Positions 48,801 through 60,800 of a DNA stretch of 64,000 bases are shown piece by piece. This stretch comes from Durusdinium trenchii (Eukaryota > Sar > Dinophyceae > Suessiales > Symbiodiniaceae). Below the pieces are notes generated by a model, which did not search any database, was not told the origin of the DNA, and saw only the letters and a program-made list of their open reading frames with translations. The DNA is taken from positions 39,056 through 103,055 of the forward strand of contig CAXAMN010023328.1 of NCBI GenBank assembly GCA_963970005.1, given 5' to 3'. The position numbers and the translations under genes are program-made. Position 1 is the stretch's first letter. Every line of letters starts with the position of its first letter.

Positions 48801-51800
48801 GCAGGGCCGAGAGGTTCACCGGCTGATCATGAATCTGGTGCCTCTTAATAAGCTGTGTAAGGGGATTGAAGGCGACGTTTCAACTTTACCTGCTTGGCCC
48901 AGCATGGGCTCCTTTTTCATCCAGCCCACTGAGACCCTCCTGGTGAGTAGTGAAGATGTGAGGTGTTTCTTTTATTTGTTCCGGGTACCTCGTGAATGGC
49001 AACCCTTTTTGGCCTTCGCTAAACCACTGCCAGCCCGACTATGCCCGCACAACCGAGAAAGATTCTACCTTACCTCCTTGGTCCTACCTATGGGTTTTTG
49101 CAATAGTGTGGCATTAGCTCAGCACATACACCGACAAGTGGTCAGCAGTGCTTTGGCAGAAGCTCGGAAGGAGGGCCTCCAGCACGGTTGGGAGGCGGAG
49201 CTGAGAAGAGATAGACCGCTGACTAGTGCAAACCCCTCTTATAGGATTTATTTGGACAACTTCGACCAGCTCGAGAAAGTAGACTCCAATCTGGCAGAAA
49301 GAATCAAGGGTACCCCTGCTCCTTTAGTGGATAGTTTGCGAAGCATGTACGCAGACATGGCCATACCCCGTCACCCCAAGAAAGCGGTGGAGCGACAGAG
49401 CTCTGCTGAAGTACAGGGAGCCTTGGTGGATGGTACAGAAGGGACCGCGCGACCGCGCCCCGAGAAAGTCATGCGCTACGTGCAACTTAGTCTTCTACTT
49501 TTGGAAAGTGGCAGGTGCAGTCAGAAGCAAATGCAGATTGTGGCCGGGGGGTTGGTCTACATGGCCATGTTTCGGCGGGCACTGCTGGGCACGCTCAATG
49601 CAATTTGGGAGTTCATCCAAAGTTTCGACGGGCAAGGGCCCCACTTTAGACCCCTGCCTCAACCGGTCCGACGGGAGATAGCGCGGTTCTGTCTCCTGGT
49701 ACCGCTGGCTCGGATGGACTTTCGGCTGCCGTTCTCACCTACCGTCACAGCCAGTGATGCATCAACTACAGGAGGAGGAATCACCGCTTCGTCCAGATTG
49801 ACCCCGTTGGGATGTATGGCCGCCAACTGTGAAGTGCGTGGAGACGTGGTTGAACCCAGCGACCTTCCTCAAGTGCTCACAATCGGGTTGTTCGACGGGT
49901 TGGGAGCCTTACGGGTAGCTGCGGACGTGATCGGATTGCCGGTAATCGGCCACATTAGTGTCGAAAAGCATGGGCCCGCAAGGCGAGTGGTCGAAAGCCA
50001 TTTTCCGCAAACATTATTCGTTGAAGACGTTGAGCTGGTGGATGAGGACATGGTACAGTCTTGGGCATGCCAGTTTTCACAAGTGGCCTTGGTGGTCTTG
50101 GGGGCCGGGCCGCCTTGTCAAGGCGTTTCAGGCCTCAATGCCGACCGCAGAGGGGCTCTGCGAGACCACCGAAGCTGCTTGTACCAGTATGTTGACTTCG
50201 TCCACTCTCTCCTCAGGAAGCATTTTAAGTGGGCACAGGTGCACAGGCTGATGGAATCAGTCGCCTCCATGGATGAAAGTGACCGTAGGATCATGAGCGA
50301 GTCCGTGGGGTCCACACCTTTCCTGATAGATCCTGTACACCTTTGTGGAGCTCGGCGACCTCGTCTATTCTGGCCGTCTTGGGAGTTGGTGCCTGGTGAA
50401 GGGGTAACCATCTCCTCGGCGACAGGAGAGTCTTGGAGCACTTTGCAGACCGTGACCCTCGAGGTAGACTATGACTGTACTCGTTTCCTGTCAGATGGCT
50501 GGGAGAAAGTTTCCGATGAACCTTATCCAACATTCACTACCTCACGGCCAAGCCTAACTCCTGGCAGACGCCCTGCCGGTCTTCAGCAATGTGGAGAAGA
50601 GGTGCTCAGGGACTGGGGCAGTGACTTGCATCGTTTCCCACCATACCAATACCTTCATAAATTTCGAGCGCAAGACAAACATGGCAACACCCGCTTGTTG
50701 AATTGTGAAGAGCGAGAAGTTCTGATGGGTTTCCCACGTGGCTACACTGTTCAATGCTACCCGAAGCAAGAGCAGAACACACAGGCTTGGCAAGATGAGC
50801 GGCTCACCCTCGTTGGAAACAGCTGGAACGTCTTCGTGGTAGCATGGTTGTTGACTCAGCTCTCCTTGGTTCTAGGCGTAGGTCCGCGTCTGAGCCTTCG
50901 GGAGGTGGTAGAACAGTGTGCCCCAGGCGGAGGACGCACCCTACAGAGTTTTCTCCTCCGACCGTTCATGCGACCACCGCGAAAAGCTGAACCTCCGGTT
51001 TTGGACACCCAACTGGTGCAGAAGATTGCAGGGCTGACCAGTCTGAAGGGAGAAGATGTTCTCCTGCAGGCGCAAAGTGAAGATCCTGTCCGGTATCATC
51101 GCCTTCGAGCCAGTTTACCTGCTGGTTTATGGAAGTGGAGGACCATTTGCGGATGGCAATGGCGGGGCACTAAAGAGCACATCAACGTACTTGAACTACG
51201 AGCTGTGCTAACAACGCTTCGCTGGCGCATCGCAAAGAAGGGTTGGCTTCAAGAACGATGGCTTCATCTCGTAGATTCCCTTGTGTGTCTCCACTGTTTG
51301 GCACGGGGGAGATCCAGCAGCCGCAAGCTCCGAAGAACTCTGCTCCGAATAAACGCGCTTCTCCTAGCCTCCGGAATGCAAGGCCTGTGGGCATATGTCC
51401 ACACGGCACAAAACCCCGCGGACGCCCCCAGCAGGCGTCCTGTTCGTAAGAAATGGCTAAAGTAAAACGGCCAATGTTAGAAGGGGGCTCACGGGAGGAG
51501 CGTAAAAAGCAGAGAGCAGAAATGGGAAGTTTGCATTCACTTACTGTGCAGCCGCGCACTAGGGAACGATACAACAGAGCACTAGAAGGTTTTTGGGCAT
51601 TCCTCAGAGATGAAGGCCGAGCAGTGCCTTACAATCACGCCGACCTTGACCTGTTACTTCAGCAGTACATAGAACATCTATGGACAGAAGGATTTGGACG
51701 TGCGCAAGCAAGTGATACCGTTGCCGCACTTCAAGACGCTCAACCACAAGTCAAAGGGCATCTTCGCGGCACCTGGAGGCTCCTCAAGGCCTGGAGCATG

Positions 51801-54800
51801 AACGAAATACCGAATCGGGCGCCACCACTACCAGAGGAGGCACTTCAGATGATGGTAGGATATGCCTTCTTCAAAGAGCAGTATAAATTTGGCTTGTCCC
51901 TCCTCGTGGGTTTCTACGGGACCCTGCGCACGGGAGAGATACTCAGTCTCTGTTCTTCTGACGTTAGCATACATGCCGTACAAGGACCTGCGGTTCTTTC
52001 CCTTGGCCTTACCAAAGCAGGCAAACGACAAGGAGCCTCAGAAAGTGTCACCTTGACTGTGGAGGAACCCCTTCGGTGGCTGCATGCTTGGAGCCAACAA
52101 TGTGAGGTTCGTAGCCAGCTTTGCCCGTCTCCCGCCAAGTGGCGTCAACTCTTTAATGAGGCTGTCATGGCTCTGGGTTTTGAAGAGTTGGGCTTTCGCC
52201 CTTACTCCCTCCGCAGAGGGGGAGCCACGTTTTTCTTTCAAAAATGGGGAAGTTTAGACCGCCTCTTGGTCTATGGTAGGTGGCAGGCTGCCAAAACAGC
52301 CCGCACATACGTCAATAGTGGACTTGCTGCACTGGCAGAGATGAACCTGCCGCGCACGACAGCTAACAAGCAATTTAGGGCCATCTTTTTGAATTCAAAG
52401 AAACGTTCAGTGCCGTCGCTTGAGCCTACCCCGAGAGGGGGTAGGGCAGGGGGCGGTGGAAAGAAGAGTAAACGGAAAGAGAAAGAGAGAAAAGATCGTG
52501 AGGTNNNNNNNNNNTTGGGTCTTGCGAAGAAAAGGGGCTGGACATATTGGACTGAGCCTTTATATATATATATAATTATATATATATAGGTTTGTACAAC
52601 GCTCCAATTATACCTCCTGCAGAGAGGAACTAAGCTCATCAATCTCCATCGAACTCCTGTAAAAGTGCACATGAGGTACCGCGGTCATGTTCATTCATGC
52701 TACCGTACTAACCGTACTTCCTACTACTTTTTCTGCCATGTATTATATGACCGTCCTTGGGACCTCCCGGCTTCGGTGTTACGCTGCAGGAGCTTCTCAA
52801 ACAGCTTCAGCGGCTCCCATCGCCGCCCTGCACCAGCGCCTATTACAGCGTGGTGCGTGCGTGCTGCCGCTCCCTGGTCGGGTGAACGGTCGGAGAGTCC
52901 CCGGCACCGGATTGGTCGGGTGAGGCCAACCGAAGCAGAGCATGGGGCCCGGTGGTTTAGGGTTTAGGGCCTGGCCGTCCGACTTGGTTTGCAATGCAGT
53001 TGATGTGTGATATTGTCACATGTTTATCCATAGGGAGTTCAGAGGTCCATGGATAGCCATGTAGATTTGCTGGTTAGCCTCGGGCTGCTCCGAGGCTGCA
53101 AACAATATCCCACCGCTCTCCAGCTGCTGCAGCAAATGGAGAAACATGGCGGCTCGGCCATGGCGGCTTTGGTCGGGCTCCAGGTTTTTGACCCATCCAT
53201 ACCCATCCCCATTTGGACCAATATGGTCAATCCACGGGTAGTTTGTCATGGTTTGTCCATGTTTGTCCCTATACAAAGAGCGACCAACTACAGCACGAAC
53301 TGTGGACCTTTCCTTGTCCCAGGGGTCATAGAGTTCAGAGGGTTAAACATGTAAAGATGTTTGCAAAGCTTTCTCAGGCCTAGACATGTGCCATGATGCT
53401 GTGCCGGGCTATGGCGGCCATGTTTTGTTTGTTTTCGATATTTCTTTGGGGGAACCCTGGCCAGATGAGGATCCGAGTCACAGGTCAGATCTCCCTGTGC
53501 GGGTCAGATCTCCGGGTTTGGTCGGATCTGGTGGGCGGGACTTGTCCCTTCGGCCTTCTGCGAGGCCCTGTGCACTACGAGGCCTCTCAAGCCTTGCGCT
53601 TGGAGCTGGTCGAGGTGCTTCCCAATGGGCACTGGAAGACCTGGGAGCTGCTTGGCACAGAAAGCCTGCAAGCCAACCAGTCCTTGGAGAAGCAAAACGC
53701 TGTGTTACATCCCCTCCAATCATGGAAGTGGATGGCACCCTCTACAGACCGTGCCGTCCGGTGTTCGGACCCCAGAGACGAGGTGCCGAGACCAAGCCGA
53801 CTGCCGGTGTTCTGTTTGGACCATGACAGACGATGTCCGAAGCAGGACGAGGATGCTTCTCGTGGTGCAGATGATCCCGTTTGCTTGTATTAAGACTCAA
53901 GTAAGAGTCAATGCTCCCAAAGGAACATCACTTCATATATATATAAATTAATCAAGAAACCTGAGCAGAGATTACGAGCAGAGCGGATCCTTAGGGTGAA
54001 CATAGTAGAAGCCCAAGCCGTGCCTGGTCGGCGGTCTTCCGTGGATGCCAAATGACCTGCAAAACAGGGTGAACATTGATGTTCAGAATTTTCAATGAAT
54101 AAGATGAATTACTCTCTACATGTTCTTTGTCCTGTGTTCTTCTACAGTACCTTCTTTTTTGCAAGGACATCATTCTCTTAAAGCCTGGGTTCACTATGTT
54201 TGGCGGGATGCACATCTCTCGGGAACACTGCTTGGTAGTTGCTACGGTTGATTACATATAATCCTTTAAATATACATTTCATAATTTGCCCAGAATCCTA
54301 GCCTAGAATTAGGGTGTAGTCCGTTACCAGTAGCAGCCAGTAAAGGACGGATTATAACTTATAACTATTTTTGAGAAAGGCCTTGACTAATAATAATAAT
54401 AATAATCATCATCATCATCATCATCCACTGTTACTGGTGATGGAATATACCCAACCTGGACGTCTACTTCTATCTAATTTGAGTTTTCTTGCCTGGTCAA
54501 AGGGACACTTCTGCCTTGGCCAGTTACCTTCCTTCGATCGTACTCGTCCCTCACCACTCAGGACCAATCGCGCTCACGATCACATTTTCACCACTTGGGG
54601 TCAAGACGGCCCCAAACGATAAGCTGTGCAAAAGAGGATGCATTGCATCGTACCCTGTGATTCCGAGAGATTGAGACAGGTCGAACAGAAAAGATTGCAC
54701 TTAACTGGAATGAATTGTTTGGGTGTATGAGCTTCTCCTGTCGTTTCTTTGTGTTTGCTTTATGTTGGGTGCGATTGGTCCTACGTACTGCAAAGAGAAG

Positions 54801-57800
54801 ATCAGAATGTTGCACCACAACTACGTCTTTTTCCTCCCAGATCTGAAAAGCTGGGACCTCTGTCTTTCGACCTCGGTTTTCCGCTTCCAACCTCGTCTGA
54901 CCTCGCAGGTGGATGCCCAGTTGGGCCCCAAAAGCAGCTCCGAGCCCAAGTGCGCCGCGTCCTCGGTGGGGAGAAACCGGATCCGTTGGGTTGGGCGGGT
55001 GAGCGGGTGAGCTAGCGCGCATGCGGCTGTGTTTGTTCGCTCTGAGCTTCTTGCGCCTGAGTGGGGCAAGAAAAGAGTACTTTTTTTTCAGTAAGCGAAC
55101 GAGTGGTCCAATTCTGGGCGGAAAAAGGCGGAAACTTTGATCAAAGCAACGAATCTCAGAGTTAGGCAGTTGGTTTGGGTCGTCCCACCAGGATCGGGTT
55201 GACTGACCTGGGAGGTGAACCTACCAGTGGTTAGGGTCTCTCGCTCTCTCTCTCTCTCTCCGGGTTTTTGACCCAGAGCCACATACTGTATGTTTTGATG
55301 GCGCCAACGTCTCGACGCCTCGACGCCTCGTCGGTCCAGGACTTCATCATTGACTTGCACAACACCACGGCCGCCACGGGCGTGGCGTTGCTGATGGCAC
55401 CGAACGATGAGTTTCTGGGAGAAACGATGGGAGACGGACGGGGGGACTGGGGGACGGACGGGTTGCCATCCATGTGGTAGTGGCCTTTTGATCGGGTAGT
55501 TGTTGGAGGAGCCTTAGGGCTGTGACATTGTGATTGTAAGAGCTTGTGTTTCCCAGAAGGGAGGTAATGATGTTCGTTCATGAATTTGTTGCTGTTGGGG
55601 AGGGGTTTGGGAGGCATCATATTCCTGATTTATTCGTTTGGGCAGAACAAGCAGCTACCTAGAGAATCAAAAGCAAACATTTATGTTATATATATAGGAA
55701 CAAGGAATAACAACAAATATAACTGTGATATATGTATTTATATTTATAAATGTGTCTAAAGTTTATTCTTTTTGACAAAGAACCAAAGAACCAATATAAA
55801 AGTTGTTTGGATCAACATGTATTTTTCTTCCAACGCCTAGAGCATACTACGTAGGTCTACGTAGAGAAAGTACAATTTTTGGGGTTGGGTCAGTTTTTTC
55901 ATTAACCTCCTTTTACTTGCGTCGTTTTCCACCCACGGAAACTACATGGGGGTGACTCTAGGGAATGAGTTCTTTGAGTGCAAAGGCAGGCAGAGTTTGT
56001 GGTGCCAGTTCGGGCTTGTCTCAAAGTTGAAACAAGTTGAATGGACGGGAAAGGTCGAAATCAATTGCAGCTGCCGATCAGTCTGGGCCAATCAGATCAG
56101 CTGGTTGACCAGAATTTCTGAATGATGTTCTTTTCCAGCTGCGTATCCAGGGCAACATGTTTGCTTTGGTCTTTGGCTGCAAGGCAACCGACATGGGCGA
56201 ATGCCACCATGTCTCACAGGATGTTGGAATGGGCCTATTCCAGCTTCAGCAGAGTGAACACCAGGTACCTGCCTGACTCAGGTACCTAGATGGCCATAGA
56301 GTGGACGTGTCCCAGTTCGTTGTGTCCAACCATTTGGTACCGACCCCCACCCTCCAAACGACGACGCGACGCACGGTCCACAGTGAAACTTGGAGGACTC
56401 TCGTTTTCCGGGCATCACTGGCAATCCGGAATCCGGTTGTGACTGACATGGAGTCCGCAAGTCGCGCTAGTGTTAGTTGGCCATCCCAGATATTCCCAGA
56501 TGCTTTGAAGTCTGAGAGGGGTACACACGCTCTGTGTGTTCATGTCCGTAAGTGCTTTGGATGCAAAGGTCTACTTGTGAATTTGAATTCTGGATAAGCT
56601 TGTGATGGTAAACCTTAGCAGCCTGCTAATTGTGGACAAGATTGGTTGGCATGATGCTCTAGCTCCCCCCTAAGCACGAGGGTGGTGAATAGCAATCTTC
56701 GCAGCAGGGGCTTGTCATGCCACTTCTTGTGTCAGCATGACAAAGGCCGCTTTGGCGTGTGAGAACTGCTGCCATTTGGTTCTCCTATGTTCTCCTGTGA
56801 GCACTGGTTCGATTCGTTTGGTCGCTTGCAGATCTTGTGGAGGTCAAGGCCACGTTTCGCCCATGCCCTGCATTACACTATGACACTAATTTGGATGACC
56901 AAAAACTCCCGTTTGTAAGGGAAAGCCACGCTATCCACTTCGGGACCATGCCATCCACTTCCATATGTGATGTGTGGAGCGTTGGACTTTGACGTCTTTG
57001 GCCAGTGCCGTCCTGTCGGACAGTGCCGTTGATGCAGTGCTCTCTCTCTCTCTCTCTGTGCTCCTGGCTGCATTTGAGACATATATGTGGTGATGACAGT
57101 GGAGGTGGAACCATTTAATTTATACATTAACTCCACAAAAATGGAAACACCTATTGGTGCGTGCGCGTGTGAACACCTTGGATTGAGAGGCCACTTTTTG
57201 GTGTTCTTGATTTCTTGTATTTAGCAGGGGGCATGGCTGGCAGCTGTTTCCCTAGCCACGCTAACGAAGCTTTGGGATTCAGCCGGAAGGGAATGTGGAT
57301 GAACATTCCTGTACCTGCAGCGTTTCGACCTTTCATTTCCTCCTGGATCCCGTCTGTTACTAGAACACGCTGACCAGCCACTCACTGCAGTCACGCATCT
57401 TGTGACCTTCTAGCTTTGTGACTTGGCACTTCTGTAGCTTAAGGCTTCTGAATTTTGAGACCTGGACCTCTTGGAGCTTTGGCATTAATCCCGAGTACCT
57501 ATTAATAAACACTCCCCAATTAAAAAAACCCCACGTCCGAACCCCTAAATTCGGTTTATATTTGGTTTTAAATTGCCGCCCTTTCAAACCGCTACTAAAC
57601 TACCAACATGGTCGAATTTGGGGGTAGTTTTTTTTATTAGGTTCCCCAAAAACAACCGTAACTGCCCACCTCTGTCCGCCCTGTCTATCCACCATGACAC
57701 GCCGCGCTTACACCAGCAGGCTTTCCTTCCCCCAATGGCACGGACTCACGCAAACGCACTTGCCACCGAGGTCATGCAACACCGCATGGCACAGCGACAT

Positions 57801-60800
57801 CACCTTTCGAAAGCTTTAGCTGTTAGTCTACCGAAGAATAACTATTCTAATGAAGGTTTTTGTAGGGGAAAAGGAAGACCCTTCGATCTGGAGCTTTTTT
57901 GCATTTTTGATACGAGTTTAATAAAGGATTTTATATAAAACTTTACGGATTTACTTTTTGGTTTTGAAGCTCTTCCCAGGTGACCCTATTTTGGACCCCC
58001 CGATTTCAGGGACCCCCTATTAAAAAAAATGCGACCGAGGTTTTTTTAATAGGGGGGGAGGGGGGGGGGGGCGTGTTTATTATTAGGGGGACGGGATTAA
58101 GATCTTTGGTGTCATTAAGATGGCCAGACCACCTTATATACAGGTCCCCCTACGTCCACCAAATGCAATTTGGGGACCCCACGTCCATGCCGCTTAAGGG
58201 TGGGCACATGCCTTCACGTTTGACCCTTACGAGCGGTGTGTGTGTGTGTGTGCCACACTCTGCCTCTAACAGTTCCAGCTTTTTCATGTAGCAGGGGGAC
58301 ACAGCATTTCACTGGCACAGTGTCCCATGAAGCTACCAGTGAAGTGGGATATCCAGCTTGGCCAGCTGGACGTACCTGCATCAAATTTGAACATGCTTTA
58401 GCATTCTTGAAATGAGTCTACGTAGTGCTCAAGCTGTCCAATTCGGTGTTCTGCCAGTAACTAGAATGTAAAGGGCTAGTGCATTCGTGGAGGTCGTTGA
58501 CGCAAAACATTTTCAATCTGTTGTTCTCGGCCATTTATGAGGTCTGTCAGGTCGTTTCTGCAGTAACTAGTGGATTCGTGAAACTCTACTATAAGGCCAT
58601 AACTGTCTCCTTGTTTGTTTTGCAGTAAGCGTCTAGTGCAGTAAAGGTCTAATGCATCAGTGAGCCACCTTGTGAAATTCATGCTCATTCAGTTGAGCTA
58701 TACAAAAAATCTAAGATTATCTATATAAGTGTGATCACCTTGGAATCAGAGGTCACTTTAGCAGGGAGCATGGCAACTGTCCCCCTAGCCAGGCCAACGA
58801 AGCTTTGGGATGCAGCCGGAACGGAATGTGGACGCACATTCCTGTACCTGCAACGTTTTCATTTCTTCCCCAGTCCCGTTTGCTATTACAACAAGCTGAC
58901 CAGCCAGTGCATCCGTTCCATCATTGCAGTCATGCATCTTGTGACCTTTGTGTTTTGTGACTCGGCACTTCTGTGCCTTAAGACTTCTGATCTTTGCACG
59001 GTGAGGTGGCCAGAGCACCTTACATGCTACCTGTTTTACCCAGATAATTTTTTCGTTTTGTTTTTTCCAGGGCTGGGGGTGATCAGTCCCGCATGCATTT
59101 CCTGAGTGTGTGTCTGTGTGTGTGCGCATAACTACAGTAGATTTTTCTACGCAACGGCTTTGTTTGCCTAGAAACCTTCCCCAAACAAGAGAAACTGTAG
59201 TGCGTTGAAATGTACTTTTGAGACACATGCGTTTCTATGTTCGGGGTTGTGTCACCATCCAGAACCATAGACAGGAACACACACACACACATATATATAT
59301 ATATGTACAAATTGCGTTTTTCTACGCGACGCGAATGTCTTTTTGTGGCACCCAATCCGATTGCCCAACTAAGGTTTGCCCATGAGGTTGCCCACCACTT
59401 GATGTCTTTGGATGAGACCGTCAGGGTCGCCGGGGGCATCTGGTGGGACATGGTCTCTGGGCTGGGCTACAGAGAATTTTCAGAACACCATAGGCCCATA
59501 GGTATCCCAGGTTTGTCCTAGTTCAGGTCACTTAACTTCTGTTGGTGGTTGATTGCTCTCGAAGTGTTTGCTAAGGTTTTTTGGAACATTTCCCGACCTG
59601 GAAAATATGTGGATGGTTCGGGAAAAGCTTGGACTGGGGGATTGGGGAAATTGGGAGCACCCCATGTTTCACAAAAACATGAGAAGGTTCCTTTATTGTC
59701 AGTTTGTTTGTGTCACACATGAGGCCATGCTGGTGTATGAAGAAACGGTCCATTGAAACAACGGAGGTCAAACAAGTGCGATCTAGTTTCACAGAGGGAG
59801 TGAAGGTGGGCAAGACAACCGTCCGTTGGACGCTGTGTGACGGTTTGTTTCGACCGACAATGGTTGTGCCTGTTGGTGGGGGGTGGATCGCTCGTATGGA
59901 CCTAAAATGGTATACATTGGGTCTGTCCGATTACCGCTAGGGATCCAAGTATCTTCTCAGAAGGTACTTGGACCCTCCAAATATACATAACAGTGTCACC
60001 TTCTGGGAAGGTACTTAGATCCCCAGGGTACCTGTAACAGTCGGCAAATAGTTTTCACATGTTTTCACTATTTCAGAGAAAGGCCTTCACTAACCATCAT
60101 CATCCACTGGTAATAGGCTAGACCGATAGACCCAAGGTATACAATATACATAGGATGTTGTTAGCATGGTATTGGTATCGCTTTTGTGGGAGAACTGGAA
60201 CCTTACTACTCAGTGTGTTCGCACTCCACCTTACTACTTTTCACATTAAACCCTTCCAAGTCTCCAAATCACCTAAAGAGTGCTTTCAACTGGAGTTTTG
60301 TTTGTTCTTTCGGGCAACCCAAGGGATAACAAAAACAAGATCAATCATTTTTTGGTGCTGCTTCCGTACCCACCAAAGATGTGCTTGCTTTCGGTTGTTG
60401 TTTGTGTTTGTGACTACATGAGACATCGTCTCAGATTCTGAGCACTCATAATTGAAAAGGACGGGAACATCCAGTTCCAACTTAATACAGCGGCTACAGG
60501 ACGAATCTAACTTATGTTGGTTGACTTTCAAAGCGCACATGTTTCTGTCTAACATTCATGTACACACTCTTGGTCAGAGCTTGTCCCTCACTACACTACA
60601 CGTCCTTCCCACGCTGCCTACACAACAACTCCACAGCGCGTCTGGGTCAGGTGGTGGAATGGAACGATCAGGCGGATTGGCCCCTGTGCCCCTCGATTGG
60701 CCGCAGTGGCCTCACCTTTGAGGCTGGTCGTGCGTTCGGGGCCTCGTTCCGGGTCGTTCGGCACCAGAGAAGTCGTGGACCTCCGACTTGCCTCCAGCGA

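Larger units (their letters stand above)
45435..52600 (+). mobile_element. DIRS-like tyrosine-recombinase retrotransposon carrying a DNA methyltransferase
   Basis: Five staggered plus-strand frames run gag-like N-terminus (45435), RGG-rich segment (to 46443), gag-like core (46448-47857), pol with reverse transcriptase, RNase H and cytosine-5 methyltransferase (to 51465), then tyrosine recombinase (51453 to the gap at 52505). The order gag, RT, RNase H, YR defines DIRS-order retrotransposons, which insert by recombinase instead of an LTR-type integrase. The pol and recombinase frames are unbroken, so the copy is young; the first gag frames may be broken or frameshifted. The outer borders are approximate because no split or inverted terminal repeats were identified and a 10-N gap interrupts the right end. 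It lies in ASPA intron 5, same orientation. Confidence 0.85.
55411..59373. other. ASPA intron 7, repeat-filled
   Basis: Nothing coding is supported here. It holds a T1 transposon copy, two copies of repeat family D1, degenerate repeats of CTAGTGCATTCGTG type near 58470-58660, and AT-rich and CT/CA microsatellites. Confidence 0.5.

Noticed and set aside
52953-52970. TTTAGGG-type telomere repeat
   Set aside because: Only about two tandem copies (GGTTTAGGGTTTAGGG); too short to call an interstitial telomere or chromosome end.
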